Notes under the pieces: model-generated
Told to the model about the DNA's origin: nothing
Databases searched by the model: none
What the model saw: the letters and a program-made list of their open reading frames with translations, nothing else
Shown: piece by piece, positions 26,217 to 35,377 of the stretch
Layout: each line of letters begins with the position of its first letter
Numbering within the stretch: position 1 is the stretch's first letter
NCBI GenBank assembly: GCA_002344215.1
Contig: DDSV01000024.1
Span: 197,474-261,473, forward strand
DNA: 64,000 nt
Origin: Akkermansiaceae bacterium UBA2381
GTDB lineage: Bacteria > Verrucomicrobiota > Verrucomicrobiia > Verrucomicrobiales > DEV007
Direction: 5' to 3'
Made by a program: the position numbers and the translations under genes

Positions 26217-26233
26217 AATTACCGCTGAAGTGG

Positions 26234-26304
26234 AGCGGGTAGTGGGAATCGAACCCACATAACTAGCTTGGAAGGCTAGGGCTTTACCACTAAGCTATAC
26301 CCGC
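26234..26304 (-). tRNA. tRNA-Gly (anticodon TCC)
   Basis: A 71-base cloverleaf on the minus strand. The acceptor GCGGGTA pairs with TACCCGC (discriminator T). The D arm is TAGCTTAGTGGTAAAGC, the anticodon stem CTAGC/GCTAG has loop CTTCCAA, and the T arm contains GGGTTCGATTCCC. Anticodon TCC reads GGA. CCA is not encoded. It sits just upstream of the secreted protein gene on the same strand. Confidence 0.95.
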
Positions 26305-26460
26305 GTGTCGCAATACAATTCCAGATATTATAAAACTTTCAATTAATTTTTACTATTTCTAGAAATTAACTCAGCTTTACTTTTCCGGCCCCCTGACGCT
26401 GCAAGGGGAGGGGAATTTAGCCATCTCTTTCCAAATGCCAACTTCATTTTTCCGGAATTT

Positions 26461-28863
26461 GTGAGTCTCCTCCCGACCAAACTTCATCAACGCCTCCTGC
26501 GCACTGACTTCAACCCTCAGCGAACGCCGCTTTTGGTCATCGGTATCGCCGCCATAGCGGGCATCGCTCTGGCCGACAAAAGCTTGTGGTTGGCGGGAAC
26601 GATTCTTTTGCTGATCCTCACCCTTGCCGCGCTGATCCTGCGAATCCGGCGTCGCTCGGCGAGCCTTATACTGGCGGGGTGCGTTCTCGTCGCCGCTCTC
26701 TTCGGATGGCGGCATCAGGCTCGCCTCGACGGAATCGGAAGCTTCCCCCTCGCCACCACCCTTGCCGGAGGACAAGGTGTTGAAATCAGCGGCAGCGGTT
26801 GGATTGCAGACACCGTTGTCTCCGGTGATCGCACCATTTCTACCATGCTCCACCTCAGCACGGTTCAGGTGGGTGCCCACGAAGTTTCCACCAGCCATCG
26901 TGTCCCATGCCTGATTCTGGGACATCCCGGGGAAATTTCCTACGGGTCGCGTATTCGCTTCACGGGCCGGCTCTCCGGCCTGGAGGGGCCGCGAACTCCC
27001 GGGGGATTTGATGCGAGAGCCTTTTATTTCCGCCAGTCGGGATCTCTCGCCAGGCTTGAAATTCGAGAAGGTGACAGCCTTACCCTTCTTCCCGGCAGGG
27101 AAGGCTCGGGGATCGTTCGATTCGCCGGGTCTCTGAGAAAAAAGATGGAGGCAGGCTTGTTTACCGGCACCTCTAAAGAAGACGAGCCTTACGTGCGGCT
27201 GATCGCGGCGATGGCTCTGGGAGCACGGGAAAGTTCGCCCGAGGAGTTGGAGGAACTTTTCCGGCTCAGCGGCACCCTTCATCTTTTCGCGGTTTCAGGC
27301 ATGCATGTCGGGATTGTTGCAGGACTGCTCGTCGGTCTTGCCTCGCTGCTCGGGTTACCGCGGCATTCCGCTGTGATCATTGTTATTCCCCTGGTTCTCT
27401 TTTACGCGGTCCTTACCGGCCTCAGTCCGTCCGCAGTCCGCGCGGCGCTCATGTTTTCGGCCTTTCTCGCCGCTTATGCCCTTCGGGAAAGACCCGTCCT
27501 GCTCAACAGCCTCGGCCTCGCCGGCCTCATGATCCTCGCCTACGACACCCAGCAACTTTTTCTTCCGGGGTTTCAGCTTTCTTTCGCGGTCCTGCTGTTT
27601 ATTGCCCTTTTCGCCTCAGGGCTGAGAACCCTCCTTGAGCGGCCCTTCCTTTCTGACCCCTTCGTCCCGAAGAGTCTTTTGAAGCCAACGAGACTCTTTC
27701 TTGATCGGGCCTCCGGAGCGATCGCGGCCTCGCTCGCCATCTCCCTCACCTCGTGGTTGGGTTCGGCCGGCCTGCTCGCCTGGCATTTCCAGAATCTTTC
27801 TGTCGTCGGCATCATGGCGAACGTGTTCATGGTGCCGCTCGCAGGAATCATCATCGCGCTAGCGTCGCTTTCTCTCTCCGCTTACGGCCTCCACCTTATC
27901 TGGATCACCATCCTGACCAATCACGTCAACACCGCCATGGCAATGGCCCTTACCGGGTTGGCCTCAATTTTTGCGGCGTTACCGGGAGCGTCGCTCAATA
28001 CCGGACAAATCGGAACCCTGAGACCCGACCCCCGTCTTCTGCGACTCGACATCATGGGTGATCGCGGTGAAGGCGCCATCCTAATCACCATTCCGGGAGA
28101 GCCTGGAAAGCCTCCCCTTTTCTGGATGATCGACTGTGGAGGAACCAGGACCTATCGCAGCCAGGTGCTCCCTCTCCTGCGAAGTCGCGGCATCAATCAC
28201 CTGGACGCCCTTATTCTCACCCATGGTGACTCGGGACATACGGGAGCGGCTCCCGCCCTCCTGTCATCCTTTCGCCCCCCGCTGCTTCTTGAATCGGCGG
28301 CCGGGAACCGTTCTCCTGTCCAGCCCGAGATTCTCGCCGCAGCCGAGAAACTGGGCATCCGGGCCGTGGCGATGGACCGGGGACACCGCCTCGTCATTGG
28401 AAGCAGCACCGTCTGCACCATCCTTTCTCCCTCCGGCACAAATCCAGGCCGTCTCGCGGACGACAGATCTCTCGTCCTGAAACTGCAATATGCGGATCAG
28501 ACCATCCTTTTCACCTCCGATGCCGGATTTGATACTGAGAATGAACTCATCGAATCCGGATCCGATCTGCGGGCCGATCTCTGGATTCGGGGGCAGCATA
28601 CCGAATCGCCCTCAGTTCTGCCCGCCTTCCTCGAGGCCGTCAATCCCAGTGCGGTCATCTCAACCCACTCCGAATTTCCAAAATCAGAACAGATCCCCGA
28701 AAATTTGCGCAAGCTGCTGCAGGACAAGCAGATTCCCCTCTTTGATCTCGCCACTTCAGGCACGATCTCCGTGGACGTTGGCAAAGGAACCCTCGAGATC
28801 ATCCCGTTTTCACCCCCTGAAAAGAAAGTAAGGATCGGCCCTCAAGCAGGCGAATCACCTTGA
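26461..28863 (+). CDS. comEC: ComEC/Rec2-type DNA-uptake channel protein
   Basis: 800 residues with a GTG start. The protein follows the ComEC plan: N-terminal hydrophobic helices and an OB-like DUF4131 region (about 25-200), the competence membrane domain with FAVSGMHVGIVAGLL (about 278-292) and many helices to about 520, then a C-terminal metallo-beta-lactamase-like domain (about 525-780). ComEC carries one DNA strand across the inner membrane during natural transformation. In the lactamase-like motif THGDSGH (587-593), H588, D590 and H593 are kept, but the Asp that usually precedes the last His is G592. D in LFTSDAGFD is kept. The gene stands alone; no other com genes are nearby. Confidence 0.93.
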   Translation: MSLLPTKLHQRLLRTDFNPQRTPLLVIGIAAIAGIALADKSLWLAGTILLLILTLAALILRIRRRSASLILAGCVLVAALFGWRHQARLDGIGSFPLATTLAGGQGVEISGSGWIADTVVSGDRTISTMLHLSTVQVGAHEVSTSHRVPCLILGHPGEISYGSRIRFTGRLSGLEGPRTPGGFDARAFYFRQSGSLARLEIREGDSLTLLPGREGSGIVRFAGSLRKKMEAGLFTGTSKEDEPYVRLIAAMALGARESSPEELEELFRLSGTLHLFAVSGMHVGIVAGLLVGLASLLGLPRHSAVIIVIPLVLFYAVLTGLSPSAVRAALMFSAFLAAYALRERPVLLNSLGLAGLMILAYDTQQLFLPGFQLSFAVLLFIALFASGLRTLLERPFLSDPFVPKSLLKPTRLFLDRASGAIAASLAISLTSWLGSAGLLAWHFQNLSVVGIMANVFMVPLAGIIIALASLSLSAYGLHLIWITILTNHVNTAMAMALTGLASIFAALPGASLNTGQIGTLRPDPRLLRLDIMGDRGEGAILITIPGEPGKPPLFWMIDCGGTRTYRSQVLPLLRSRGINHLDALILTHGDSGHTGAAPALLSSFRPPLLLESAAGNRSPVQPEILAAAEKLGIRAVAMDRGHRLVIGSSTVCTILSPSGTNPGRLADDRSLVLKLQYADQTILFTSDAGFDTENELIESGSDLRADLWIRGQHTESPSVLPAFLEAVNPSAVISTHSEFPKSEQIPENLRKLLQDKQIPLFDLATSGTISVDVGKGTLEIIPFSPPEKKVRIGPQAGESP

Positions 28864-29020
28864 GTGGCAAAATTTTAAAAAGATCTAAGATATCAGCGGT
28901 TTTGTCCGTGTTATTGAGACAAGCGGCAGATAAATTTGCGGTTTGATGCCGAGGAAAGGTTGAATTTCTGGTAATTATTATATTTCCGTGTTAGATTCAG
29001 GCTGGACTAACGCGGAAACG

Positions 29021-29048
29021 TTGACTTTAAGCCGAATGCGCTTATGAC
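29021..29048 (+). promoter_or_regulatory. candidate sigma70-type promoter
   Basis: TTGACT (29021-29026), a 16-base spacer and TATGAC (29043-29048) lie 18 bases before the start of the 3D-domain lipoprotein gene, in an AT-rich 202-base gap. An AGAGG ribosome-binding site follows about 9 bases before the ATG. No other signal was seen in this gap. Confidence 0.45.
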
Positions 29049-29065
29049 ACTAAGAGGTTGATCCC

Positions 29066-29872
29066 ATGGATAACGCGGCAGGACACAGAATTTTGTCTCT
29101 TCTGACACTCGGAGCCACCGGGATGCTGACGCTCTCGAGTTGCACCACCACGTCCAACCTTTCGGCGACGTCGAACAAGGCTGCCGCGGCCGCAACGACC
29201 ACACCGCATGCGACACCTGTCGCCACTGAGACGCTGACAATCAACCCGGCCGCAGGAAGCGCGGATACCGCTGCTGCTCAGACCATCGTCGGAGCACCCG
29301 CAACACCTTCTTCCCCCGCCCCGATTGAGCAGGTGGCGCAGTCGAGATCGGCGTCCGAACCGTCCAGTTCTCCCGTCATTCTGGCCTCTGTTCCCCGCAC
29401 TCCCGTGACAAACCGGCCGACCAATCAGATCATGATGGTGCGCACCACCGCCTACACCCACACGGAGTCGGACCACATTCAGTACGGACGTCAAAGTGCC
29501 GCCGGTACCACGCTCCAATACGGCTCCAAGGTTCGCAGCGCCGCTGCCGACTGGTCGAAGTATCCCCTCGGCACCCGGTTCACGATCGAGGGTCTCCCCT
29601 ACGAGTATGTGGTGGACGATTACGGGAGCGCACTTGTCGGCACCGAGACAATCGATATCTACAAGCCCGAGAAGTCGTCCATGGGAGATTGGGGAGTACG
29701 CAACGTTCCCATTAAAGTGATCGAATGGGGCTCCTTCGAAGAAAGCCGGAAGATTTTGGATGGCCGCAAAAATGTTCGCCATGCCGACCACGTCCGCGAG
29801 ATGCTGCAGGAGATCGAGAAGAAGGGCCGCAACGGCACCGTCTCCCTGTCGCCGACCGGCACCAGTGCCTAA
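29066..29872 (+). CDS. 3D-domain (double-psi beta-barrel) lipoprotein
   Basis: 268 residues. The N-terminus has a hydrophobic signal ending in LTLSSC, a lipobox, so it is probably a lipoprotein. An Ala/Thr/Pro-rich linker runs to about residue 120. The C-terminal part has the pattern of the 3D domain found in MltA, RpfB and YabE: RTTAYTHTESD, GTTLQYGSKVRSAAADW, YPLGTRFTIEGLPYEYVVDDYG and ETIDIYKP, with the conserved acidic residues. The domain is associated with cell-wall hydrolysis or binding. It is followed by nth in another frame 31 bp downstream. Confidence 0.75.
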   Translation: MDNAAGHRILSLLTLGATGMLTLSSCTTTSNLSATSNKAAAAATTTPHATPVATETLTINPAAGSADTAAAQTIVGAPATPSSPAPIEQVAQSRSASEPSSSPVILASVPRTPVTNRPTNQIMMVRTTAYTHTESDHIQYGRQSAAGTTLQYGSKVRSAAADWSKYPLGTRFTIEGLPYEYVVDDYGSALVGTETIDIYKPEKSSMGDWGVRNVPIKVIEWGSFEESRKILDGRKNVRHADHVREMLQEIEKKGRNGTVSLSPTGTSA

Positions 29873-29903
29873 CTCGCCCTGCGGATCGATTCTCCCCTGC
29901 GTG

Positions 29904-30554
29904 ATGACGAAAGCTGAACGCTGCGACCACATCGCCGGGCGGCTTGAGGAGCTTTATCCCGAGACGCCCATCCCGCTCGACCACCGGGATCCCTACACCC
30001 TCCTCATTGCCGTGCTTTTGTCCGCGCAATGCACAGATGAGCGGGTCAACAAAATCACCCCGGCCTTGTTTGACCTGGCTGACACACCGGAAAAAATGGC
30101 TCTCGCTCCCGTGGAAAAAATACGCGAGATCATCCGGCCCTGCGGGCTTTCCCCGCGCAAGTCGGTCGCCATCTCCGGGCTCTCCAGTATCCTCGTCGAG
30201 CAATACGACGGCGAAGTTCCCGCTGATTTTGAGGCCCTTGAAGCCCTTCCCGGAGTCGGTCACAAGACCGCCTCCGTCGTCATGAGCCAGGCCTTCGGCG
30301 TTCCGGCGTTCCCCGTCGACACCCACATTCACCGACTCGCGCAGCGCTGGAAACTGACCTCGGGCAAAAATGTTGTCGAGACAGAAAAGGACCTGAAGCG
30401 TGCCTTCCCCCGTGAGAAGTGGAACAAGCTCCATCTCCAGATCATTTTTTACGGACGCGAACACTGCACGGCGCGTGGCTGCGACGGCACTGTCTGCGGA
30501 ATCTGCCGAACCCTCTTTCCTGAGCGAAATCGTGCGGTCAAGACGAGGAAGTGA
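29904..30554 (+). CDS. nth: endonuclease III-like DNA glycosylase
   Basis: 216 residues. A bifunctional DNA glycosylase/AP lyase for oxidised pyrimidines in base-excision repair; cytoplasmic. The helix-hairpin-helix is LPGVGHKTASVV with catalytic Lys at K121, and the catalytic Asp is D139 in PVDTHIHRLAQR. Upstream are VLLSAQCTDERVN and GLSPRKSVAI. The C-terminal cysteines are C188, C193, C198 and C201, not the usual C-x6-C-x2-C-x5-C cluster spacing, and no Cys follows C201, so the iron-sulfur site is altered or absent. The ATG at 29904 is preferred to the GTG just before it; the upstream frame overlaps the lipoprotein gene. Confidence 0.92.
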   Translation: MTKAERCDHIAGRLEELYPETPIPLDHRDPYTLLIAVLLSAQCTDERVNKITPALFDLADTPEKMALAPVEKIREIIRPCGLSPRKSVAISGLSSILVEQYDGEVPADFEALEALPGVGHKTASVVMSQAFGVPAFPVDTHIHRLAQRWKLTSGKNVVETEKDLKRAFPREKWNKLHLQIIFYGREHCTARGCDGTVCGICRTLFPERNRAVKTRK

Positions 30555-30624
30555 CGGCAAATCCCGTTGCAAGGCCGCGCCCCGCACGTAGAATGGCCGC
30601 CGGTCTTTTACCCCGACATTTTCC

Positions 30625-31929
30625 ATGAGCGACAACATCAAAAAAATCCTCGTAGCCTATTCAGGAGGCCTCGACACCTCCGTTCTTCTCACCTGGCTGA
30701 AAGATACCTACCAGGCTGACGTGATCGCCTACTGCGCCGATGTCGGCCAGCAGGAGGAACTCGACGGCCTCGAGGAAAAAGCGCTCAAGACCGGTGCCTC
30801 GAAATGCATCATCGGTGATCTCAAAGACACCTTCGCGGCCGACTACATCTTCCCCATGATCCAGGCCGGCGCGATCTACGAGGGTCAGTATCTCCTCGGC
30901 ACCTCCATCGCCCGTCCCTGTATCTCCGAAGGCATGGTCCGCGCCGCGATCGAACACGGTGCCGATGCCATCGCCCATGGCGCTACCGGCAAGGGCAATG
31001 ACCAGGTCCGTTTCGAACTCTCCGCCGCCTCCCTCGCTCCCGGCATCGAGATCATCGCCCCCTGGCGTCAGAAGCGTTTCCGCGAGCAGTTCCCCGGCCG
31101 TGCCGAAATGATCGCCTACGCCGCCGAGCACAACATCCCCGTGCAGGCCTCGATCAAGAAGTCCTACAGCATGGACCGCAACCTTCTCCACATCAGCTTC
31201 GAAAGCGGTGTCCTTGAAGACCCGTGGTATGACGCCTCCGGCGAAGACGACCGCGACATGTACGTCCTCAGCGTCTCTCCCGAAGAGGCTCCCGACAAAG
31301 CGGAGTATGTGCAACTTCTCTTCGAAAAGGGAAACTGTATCGGCCTTCAGGTCGAAGGCATCGATGCGATTCTGGCCCAACTCGGGGATGTGACCAAACA
31401 GGGTCAGAAGGATGGCTATACCCTCCTTAATCCCTACGGTGTGATGCGAGTCCTGAATTTGCTCGGCGGACGCAACGGGATCGGACGCATCGACATGGTC
31501 GAAAACCGTTTTGTCGGCATGAAGAGCCGCGGCGTTTACGAAACCCCGGGCGGTAGCATTCTCCTCGCCGGTCACCGCCAGATGGAAAGTCTCACGATGG
31601 ATCGTGAGGTCATGCACCTCCGCGACTCACTCATTCCCAAGTACGCGCAGCTCGTCTACAACGGCTTCTGGTTCGCCCCTGAGCGTGAGGCCCTGCAGTC
31701 CCTCGTCACCGAGTCGCAGCAATACGTCTCGGGCGAAGTCCGCCTGAAGCTCTACAAGGGCAACATCATCACGGCCGGACGCCGCTCGCCCAACAGCCTC
31801 TACAACGAAGCCGTCGCAACGATGGAGGGCGGAGCCGAGCACGCCTACAATCAGGATGACGCCACCGGATTCATCCGCCTCAACGCACTGCGCCTCAAAA
31901 CCCAGGCACGCCGCCGCGAAAAGAACTAA
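30625..31929 (+). CDS. argG: argininosuccinate synthase
   Basis: Condenses citrulline and aspartate with ATP to argininosuccinate, the penultimate step of arginine synthesis; cytoplasmic. The 434 residues are within the normal range. Recognised by the N-type ATP pyrophosphatase loop AYSGGLDTSV (9-18), GTSIARPCI, HGATGKGNDQVRFE, APWRQ and SIKKSYSMDRNLLH. The gene starts 70 bp after nth and precedes ppnP by 23 bp on the same strand. Codon choice (abundant GCC, CTC, ATC) suggests high expression. Confidence 0.97.
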   Translation: MSDNIKKILVAYSGGLDTSVLLTWLKDTYQADVIAYCADVGQQEELDGLEEKALKTGASKCIIGDLKDTFAADYIFPMIQAGAIYEGQYLLGTSIARPCISEGMVRAAIEHGADAIAHGATGKGNDQVRFELSAASLAPGIEIIAPWRQKRFREQFPGRAEMIAYAAEHNIPVQASIKKSYSMDRNLLHISFESGVLEDPWYDASGEDDRDMYVLSVSPEEAPDKAEYVQLLFEKGNCIGLQVEGIDAILAQLGDVTKQGQKDGYTLLNPYGVMRVLNLLGGRNGIGRIDMVENRFVGMKSRGVYETPGGSILLAGHRQMESLTMDREVMHLRDSLIPKYAQLVYNGFWFAPEREALQSLVTESQQYVSGEVRLKLYKGNIITAGRRSPNSLYNEAVATMEGGAEHAYNQDDATGFIRLNALRLKTQARRREKN

Positions 31930-31952
31930 CAAAACCACCAAGCACCTCAATC

Positions 31953-32267
31953 ATGGAATTCCCCCAAGTCACTGCAGTCGCCAAAGCCAATGTCTATTTC
32001 GACGGCAAAGTCGTCAGCCACACGATCCTTTTCCCTGACAACACCAAAAAGACGCTCGGTCTGATTTACGCCGGAGAATATCATTTCGGTACCGACGCGG
32101 CCGAGGAAATGGCCATCTCGGACGGATCCTGTGAAGTGCAACTGGACGGCGAAGAGGGAGTCGCCACCTACGGTGCGGGAACCGCCTTCAACGTTCCGGC
32201 TAAGTCCGGCTTCACTATCCGGGTGAAGGACGGAATCTGCCAGTACGTGTGCTCTTTCCTCGTGTGA
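31953..32267 (+). CDS. ppnP: pyrimidine/purine nucleoside phosphorylase (DUF1255)
   Basis: 104 residues, one cupin-like domain, matching PpnP (formerly YaiE, DUF1255), which splits nucleosides with phosphate to base and ribose-1-phosphate. Features are the N-terminal KANVYFDGKVVSHTILF, KKTLGLIYAGEYHF, a central EEMAISDGSCEV and AGTAFNVPAKSGFTIRV, ending CQYVCSFL. Length and order fit the family. It follows argG by 23 bp and is probably on the same transcript; its stop is 3 bp from the stop of the convergent acyltransferase gene. Confidence 0.93.
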   Translation: MEFPQVTAVAKANVYFDGKVVSHTILFPDNTKKTLGLIYAGEYHFGTDAAEEMAISDGSCEVQLDGEEGVATYGAGTAFNVPAKSGFTIRVKDGICQYVCSFLV

Positions 32268-32270
32268 TTC

Positions 32271-33416
32271 CTATCTCGCGAGAACCGGGGGCTCGTGCTG
32301 AAGCCCGGCGACCCGCTCTCCGCCCGCTTTCCATTTAAGGAGGCGGTTTTTTGCGCTCTTCAAAGTGTAGAGCGCAGAATAGGCGGCGACTCTCGGAAGG
32401 TTGCAGAGGCGTTTTGGAATCACCTGGATTCGCTCCACTTCATAAAACGTGGTTGCCCAGCGGCTCTTGTAATTCTCCTCGCCACTCAGCAAGTCATAGC
32501 GAAGGCGGCCATGTTCGACCCGGTCAGCGCAGTAGCTCAGTGTCTCAATGAAGAGCCGCTTTCCCGGGGAAAGCGAAACAAAGGCACCGTCGTAAGAGGT
32601 GATGTAGTAAAAGTAAGTGTCTTCAGCAAAGTAACCCAAATTGAATGCCATCGGCTCCCCCCCGGGACGAGCCCTGATCATGGACAAAAGCACGGGAGCA
32701 TCCGCCGCGGCCTGCTTTTCAAGAAACCCGGTGAATCGAGAATCAGAGAAGACTGACTCCCCCTCACGGCGATACTGGTTCTCGCGATGAAGTTGTGCCG
32801 CTTCGTGCAAAAGGGCGGAATCGATCTCCGAACCGAAGCGATGTTCAACAACATGATCCGGAAACGCTTCTTTGATCCGCCGGGAAGCGACCGTGTAATC
32901 TCTCCTCCGGTTGCTTGAGAGAGAGGCCAGAAACCTGCCGGGTCCGTGAACCTCAACCAGGGCAGAAGGACAGAGACTCCAGTAACGCCGCTGGACCGAG
33001 GCCAGTTCGGCCACTCTCGCATCGCCAATCGCCACCCGCAGCCGTGAGTGCTCCGCCACCTTGTCGAAGGTCAACATCAGTCCCCTGCCGGCGGCATCCT
33101 GGATCACGGCGACAAGCAACTCCACGGCAGCCTCATCCGACACCGCAGCAATATCCTGGTAGTCGATATGAGGTCCAGTCGCGGGACGGAGGGTCGTCCC
33201 CTCAAGGTAGAAGGGCAGGAGTGCCAGCAGCCCGGAACCATCGCGAAGCTCAAAAATGACCGGCTCGTATTCAGCAAAGGCCTCGAGCCACGACATCCAC
33301 ACCCCGGGATGACAAAACGGCGCCGCGAGGGAACAGCCCTTCGAAAAGGCCGTCCACTCGGCGCGTTTCTCGGCCATCATCGTGTGATCGTCGATTCGAT
33401 AGACTGAGCGAGGCAT
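32271..33416 (-). CDS. GNAT-type (BioF2-like/FemAB-like) acyltransferase
   Basis: 381 residues, no signal peptide. The pattern matches the Acetyltransf_6 (BioF2-like/CelD) group: WMSWLEAFAEYEPVIFELRD near 40, LSSNRRRDYTVASRRI near 168, a central ENQYRREG, PMAFNLGYFAEDTYFYYITSYD, and LRYDLLSGEENYKSRWA near the C-terminus. Relatives act in polysaccharide or lipid modification or as FemAB-type transferases; the substrate here is unknown. It is convergent with ppnP. Another member of this class lies at 44249. Confidence 0.75.
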   Translation of the reverse strand: MPRSVYRIDDHTMMAEKRAEWTAFSKGCSLAAPFCHPGVWMSWLEAFAEYEPVIFELRDGSGLLALLPFYLEGTTLRPATGPHIDYQDIAAVSDEAAVELLVAVIQDAAGRGLMLTFDKVAEHSRLRVAIGDARVAELASVQRRYWSLCPSALVEVHGPGRFLASLSSNRRRDYTVASRRIKEAFPDHVVEHRFGSEIDSALLHEAAQLHRENQYRREGESVFSDSRFTGFLEKQAAADAPVLLSMIRARPGGEPMAFNLGYFAEDTYFYYITSYDGAFVSLSPGKRLFIETLSYCADRVEHGRLRYDLLSGEENYKSRWATTFYEVERIQVIPKRLCNLPRVAAYSALYTLKSAKNRLLKWKAGGERVAGLQHEPPVLAR

Positions 33417-33486
33417 GGGTAAGGTCGAGAGATATTCTTCCTAATTTAGAGCATTTAAGTCGAATTACCATAATTTTTGAGATAAA

Positions 33487-33503
33487 GCCGGTTCCTTGCC
33501 GGC
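33487..33503 (-). terminator. candidate terminator downstream of the mrp operon
   Basis: On the minus strand GCCGG-N7-CCGGC forms a 5-bp GC stem followed by TTTAT. It lies 54 bases after the stop of the last mrp gene in an otherwise empty 140-base gap. The short stem and broken T tract make it a moderate call. Confidence 0.35.
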
Positions 33504-33556
33504 AAGAACATCCCGGAACTGGGCTCAGGGATGGCGGTCGTGGACCGGTCCGCCTG

Positions 33557-35377
33557 TTACTTCCCGGTTTTGAAAAGGAGAGACAGCAGGCCCAAAAGAA
33601 TCACAGCGAAAAAGGCGGTGATGCTGACGGGGAAGGCGCCGATCTTGGAGCGGCGGAAGAGAGAATGGCGTTCCGCCTCGATTTGCGCGGCGTCATGGCC
33701 CATCAGCTTCCAAATTGGGGTCATGAAGAAGCAAGCGAGACGCGGCAGGCCGGATTCGAAGAAATTCGTGATGCTGTTGACGACCTTACCGAGAAAGAGC
33801 CGCGAGGTGGCGGCATTGATCGCATTCAGGCTCTTGTCGGCGAGTCGGTAAAACGCGTCGCCGCCTTTCCGGTAAAACCAGTCGGTGTCGAGCGAGATCG
33901 TTGCGGTGCGTTTCAGCATCGGCAGGAAGAGGAAGAAGACCAGCGCCGAGAGCATCAGCAACTGGGCCTGGGCGATGACGTGAGGCACGGTCCAGGCGTT
34001 GTAGTCGACGTGATAGGGAAGGATGTCGTAGAGCGGCTGCGGGTATATCCCGAGGAAGAGGCAGAGGAAGGAAAGGGCTCCCATCGCGAGGAGCATCGAC
34101 AGCGGGGCCTCCTTCGGGCGCAGTCCGCGGTCCTGGTTGAAGAAGACGAAGTAGGGGAACTTGATCCCGGCATGGAGGAAGACGCCGGCCGAGGCAGCTT
34201 CGAGAATGAGCCAGGGCCAGAAAAGATGCTCATGCTCGGCGGCGTGGAGGATGATAGTCTTGCTGGTGAATCCGCTCGTGAGCGGCACCGCGGAGATGGC
34301 GAGCGCTCCGATCGTGCCGAAGGTCAGGGTCCAGGGCATCGTCTTGTAGAGCCCGCCGAGGTCAGTGCACTTGCTCTTCCCGACGCGGTAGAGGACGGCT
34401 CCGGCCGACATCCAGAGGAGCGACTTGTAGATGATGTGGCAGAAGGCGTGCGCCGTCGCCCCGCTGATGGCGATGGGACCTCCGATGCCGGCGGCGCAAA
34501 CCATGAACCCAACCTGGTTGATAATCGAATAGGCAAGGATGCGCCGCATGTCGTTTTCGAGCAGCGCGTAGATGATGCCGTAGATCGACATGATGCAGCC
34601 GACCCAGATGAGCGGCTCCCAGCCCTCGTAGCCGCGGAGGAGGGCGTAGACGGCGGTCTTGGTAGTGTAGGCGCTGAGGATGAGGCCGCCGGTGACGCTG
34701 GCCTCGGGATAAGCGTCGGAGAGCCAGGCGGAGAAGGGCGGGGCGGCCGCGTTGACGAGAAAGCCGAGAAGGATCAACCAGGTGCCGGCGTTTTGCGCGG
34801 TGTCGAAATCAAAGCCGTCGAAGGCGATCGATCCGGTCTGCGCGACGGTGATGGCGAGTCCAGCGAGGAAGAAAAGACCGCCGAGGAGGTGGATGAGGAC
34901 ATAACGGTAGGCCGAACCCTTGGCCTTTTCGGTGCGTCGGGCGAGGATAACGAAGGTCGAGGCGACGGCCATCACTTCCCAGAAGACATAAAGCGAAATG
35001 AGATCGCCCGCGAAGACCGCGCCGAGGGCGGCACCGATGTAGATGAGTGCGGCGACGTGCTGGCCGCTCTGCTTCACATAGAAGGCGAAGACGAAGGCGG
35101 CGATGGCGTTGATCGTGAAGATGTAGGCGAAGGCTTTGGAGAGGCCGTCGACTCGCAGGAAGGTGAGTGGTTCATTCACCCAGGGCAGAACGCGCAGGGT
35201 CCAGCCGGTCCATTGGGCGCCTTCTCCGGGGGAAGGCAGCGCCGCGACGGCAGCGAGGGCGAGCACGGGCAGGAGGATCGTCCACGCGCTTCGCCAGACA
35301 CCGCGGAAGAGCGGCACGAAGAGAGCCCCGATGAGGAGGATCAAAGCGGGGTGGATTTCAGCGAAGGGATTCATCAA
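33557..35377 (-). CDS. MrpD-like antiporter subunit (third copy, long form)
   Basis: 606 residues with about 14-16 hydrophobic helices. A proton-translocating subunit of the MrpD/NuoLMN family (proton_antipo_M), with SLYVFWEVMAVAS, WLSDAYPEASVTGGLILSAYTTKTAVYALLRGY, RILAYSIINQVGFM and HAFCHIIYKSLLWMSAGAV. These hold the ion-path residues (Glu in WE, Lys in TK, His and Lys in the later helices). A C-terminal extension of about 100 residues ends in one further helix (FPVSITAFFAVILLGLLSLLF). It is the last gene of the operon, and its start overlaps the preceding small gene by 20 bp. An ATG one codon later is an equal start. Confidence 0.88.
   Translation of the reverse strand: MMNPFAEIHPALILLIGALFVPLFRGVWRSAWTILLPVLALAAVAALPSPGEGAQWTGWTLRVLPWVNEPLTFLRVDGLSKAFAYIFTINAIAAFVFAFYVKQSGQHVAALIYIGAALGAVFAGDLISLYVFWEVMAVASTFVILARRTEKAKGSAYRYVLIHLLGGLFFLAGLAITVAQTGSIAFDGFDFDTAQNAGTWLILLGFLVNAAAPPFSAWLSDAYPEASVTGGLILSAYTTKTAVYALLRGYEGWEPLIWVGCIMSIYGIIYALLENDMRRILAYSIINQVGFMVCAAGIGGPIAISGATAHAFCHIIYKSLLWMSAGAVLYRVGKSKCTDLGGLYKTMPWTLTFGTIGALAISAVPLTSGFTSKTIILHAAEHEHLFWPWLILEAASAGVFLHAGIKFPYFVFFNQDRGLRPKEAPLSMLLAMGALSFLCLFLGIYPQPLYDILPYHVDYNAWTVPHVIAQAQLLMLSALVFFLFLPMLKRTATISLDTDWFYRKGGDAFYRLADKSLNAINAATSRLFLGKVVNSITNFFESGLPRLACFFMTPIWKLMGHDAAQIEAERHSLFRRSKIGAFPVSITAFFAVILLGLLSLLFKTGK

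Noticed and set aside
26377..27282. 301-residue minus-strand frame at the start of comEC
   Set aside because: Antisense to comEC coding sequence and lacking any domain; likely a shadow.
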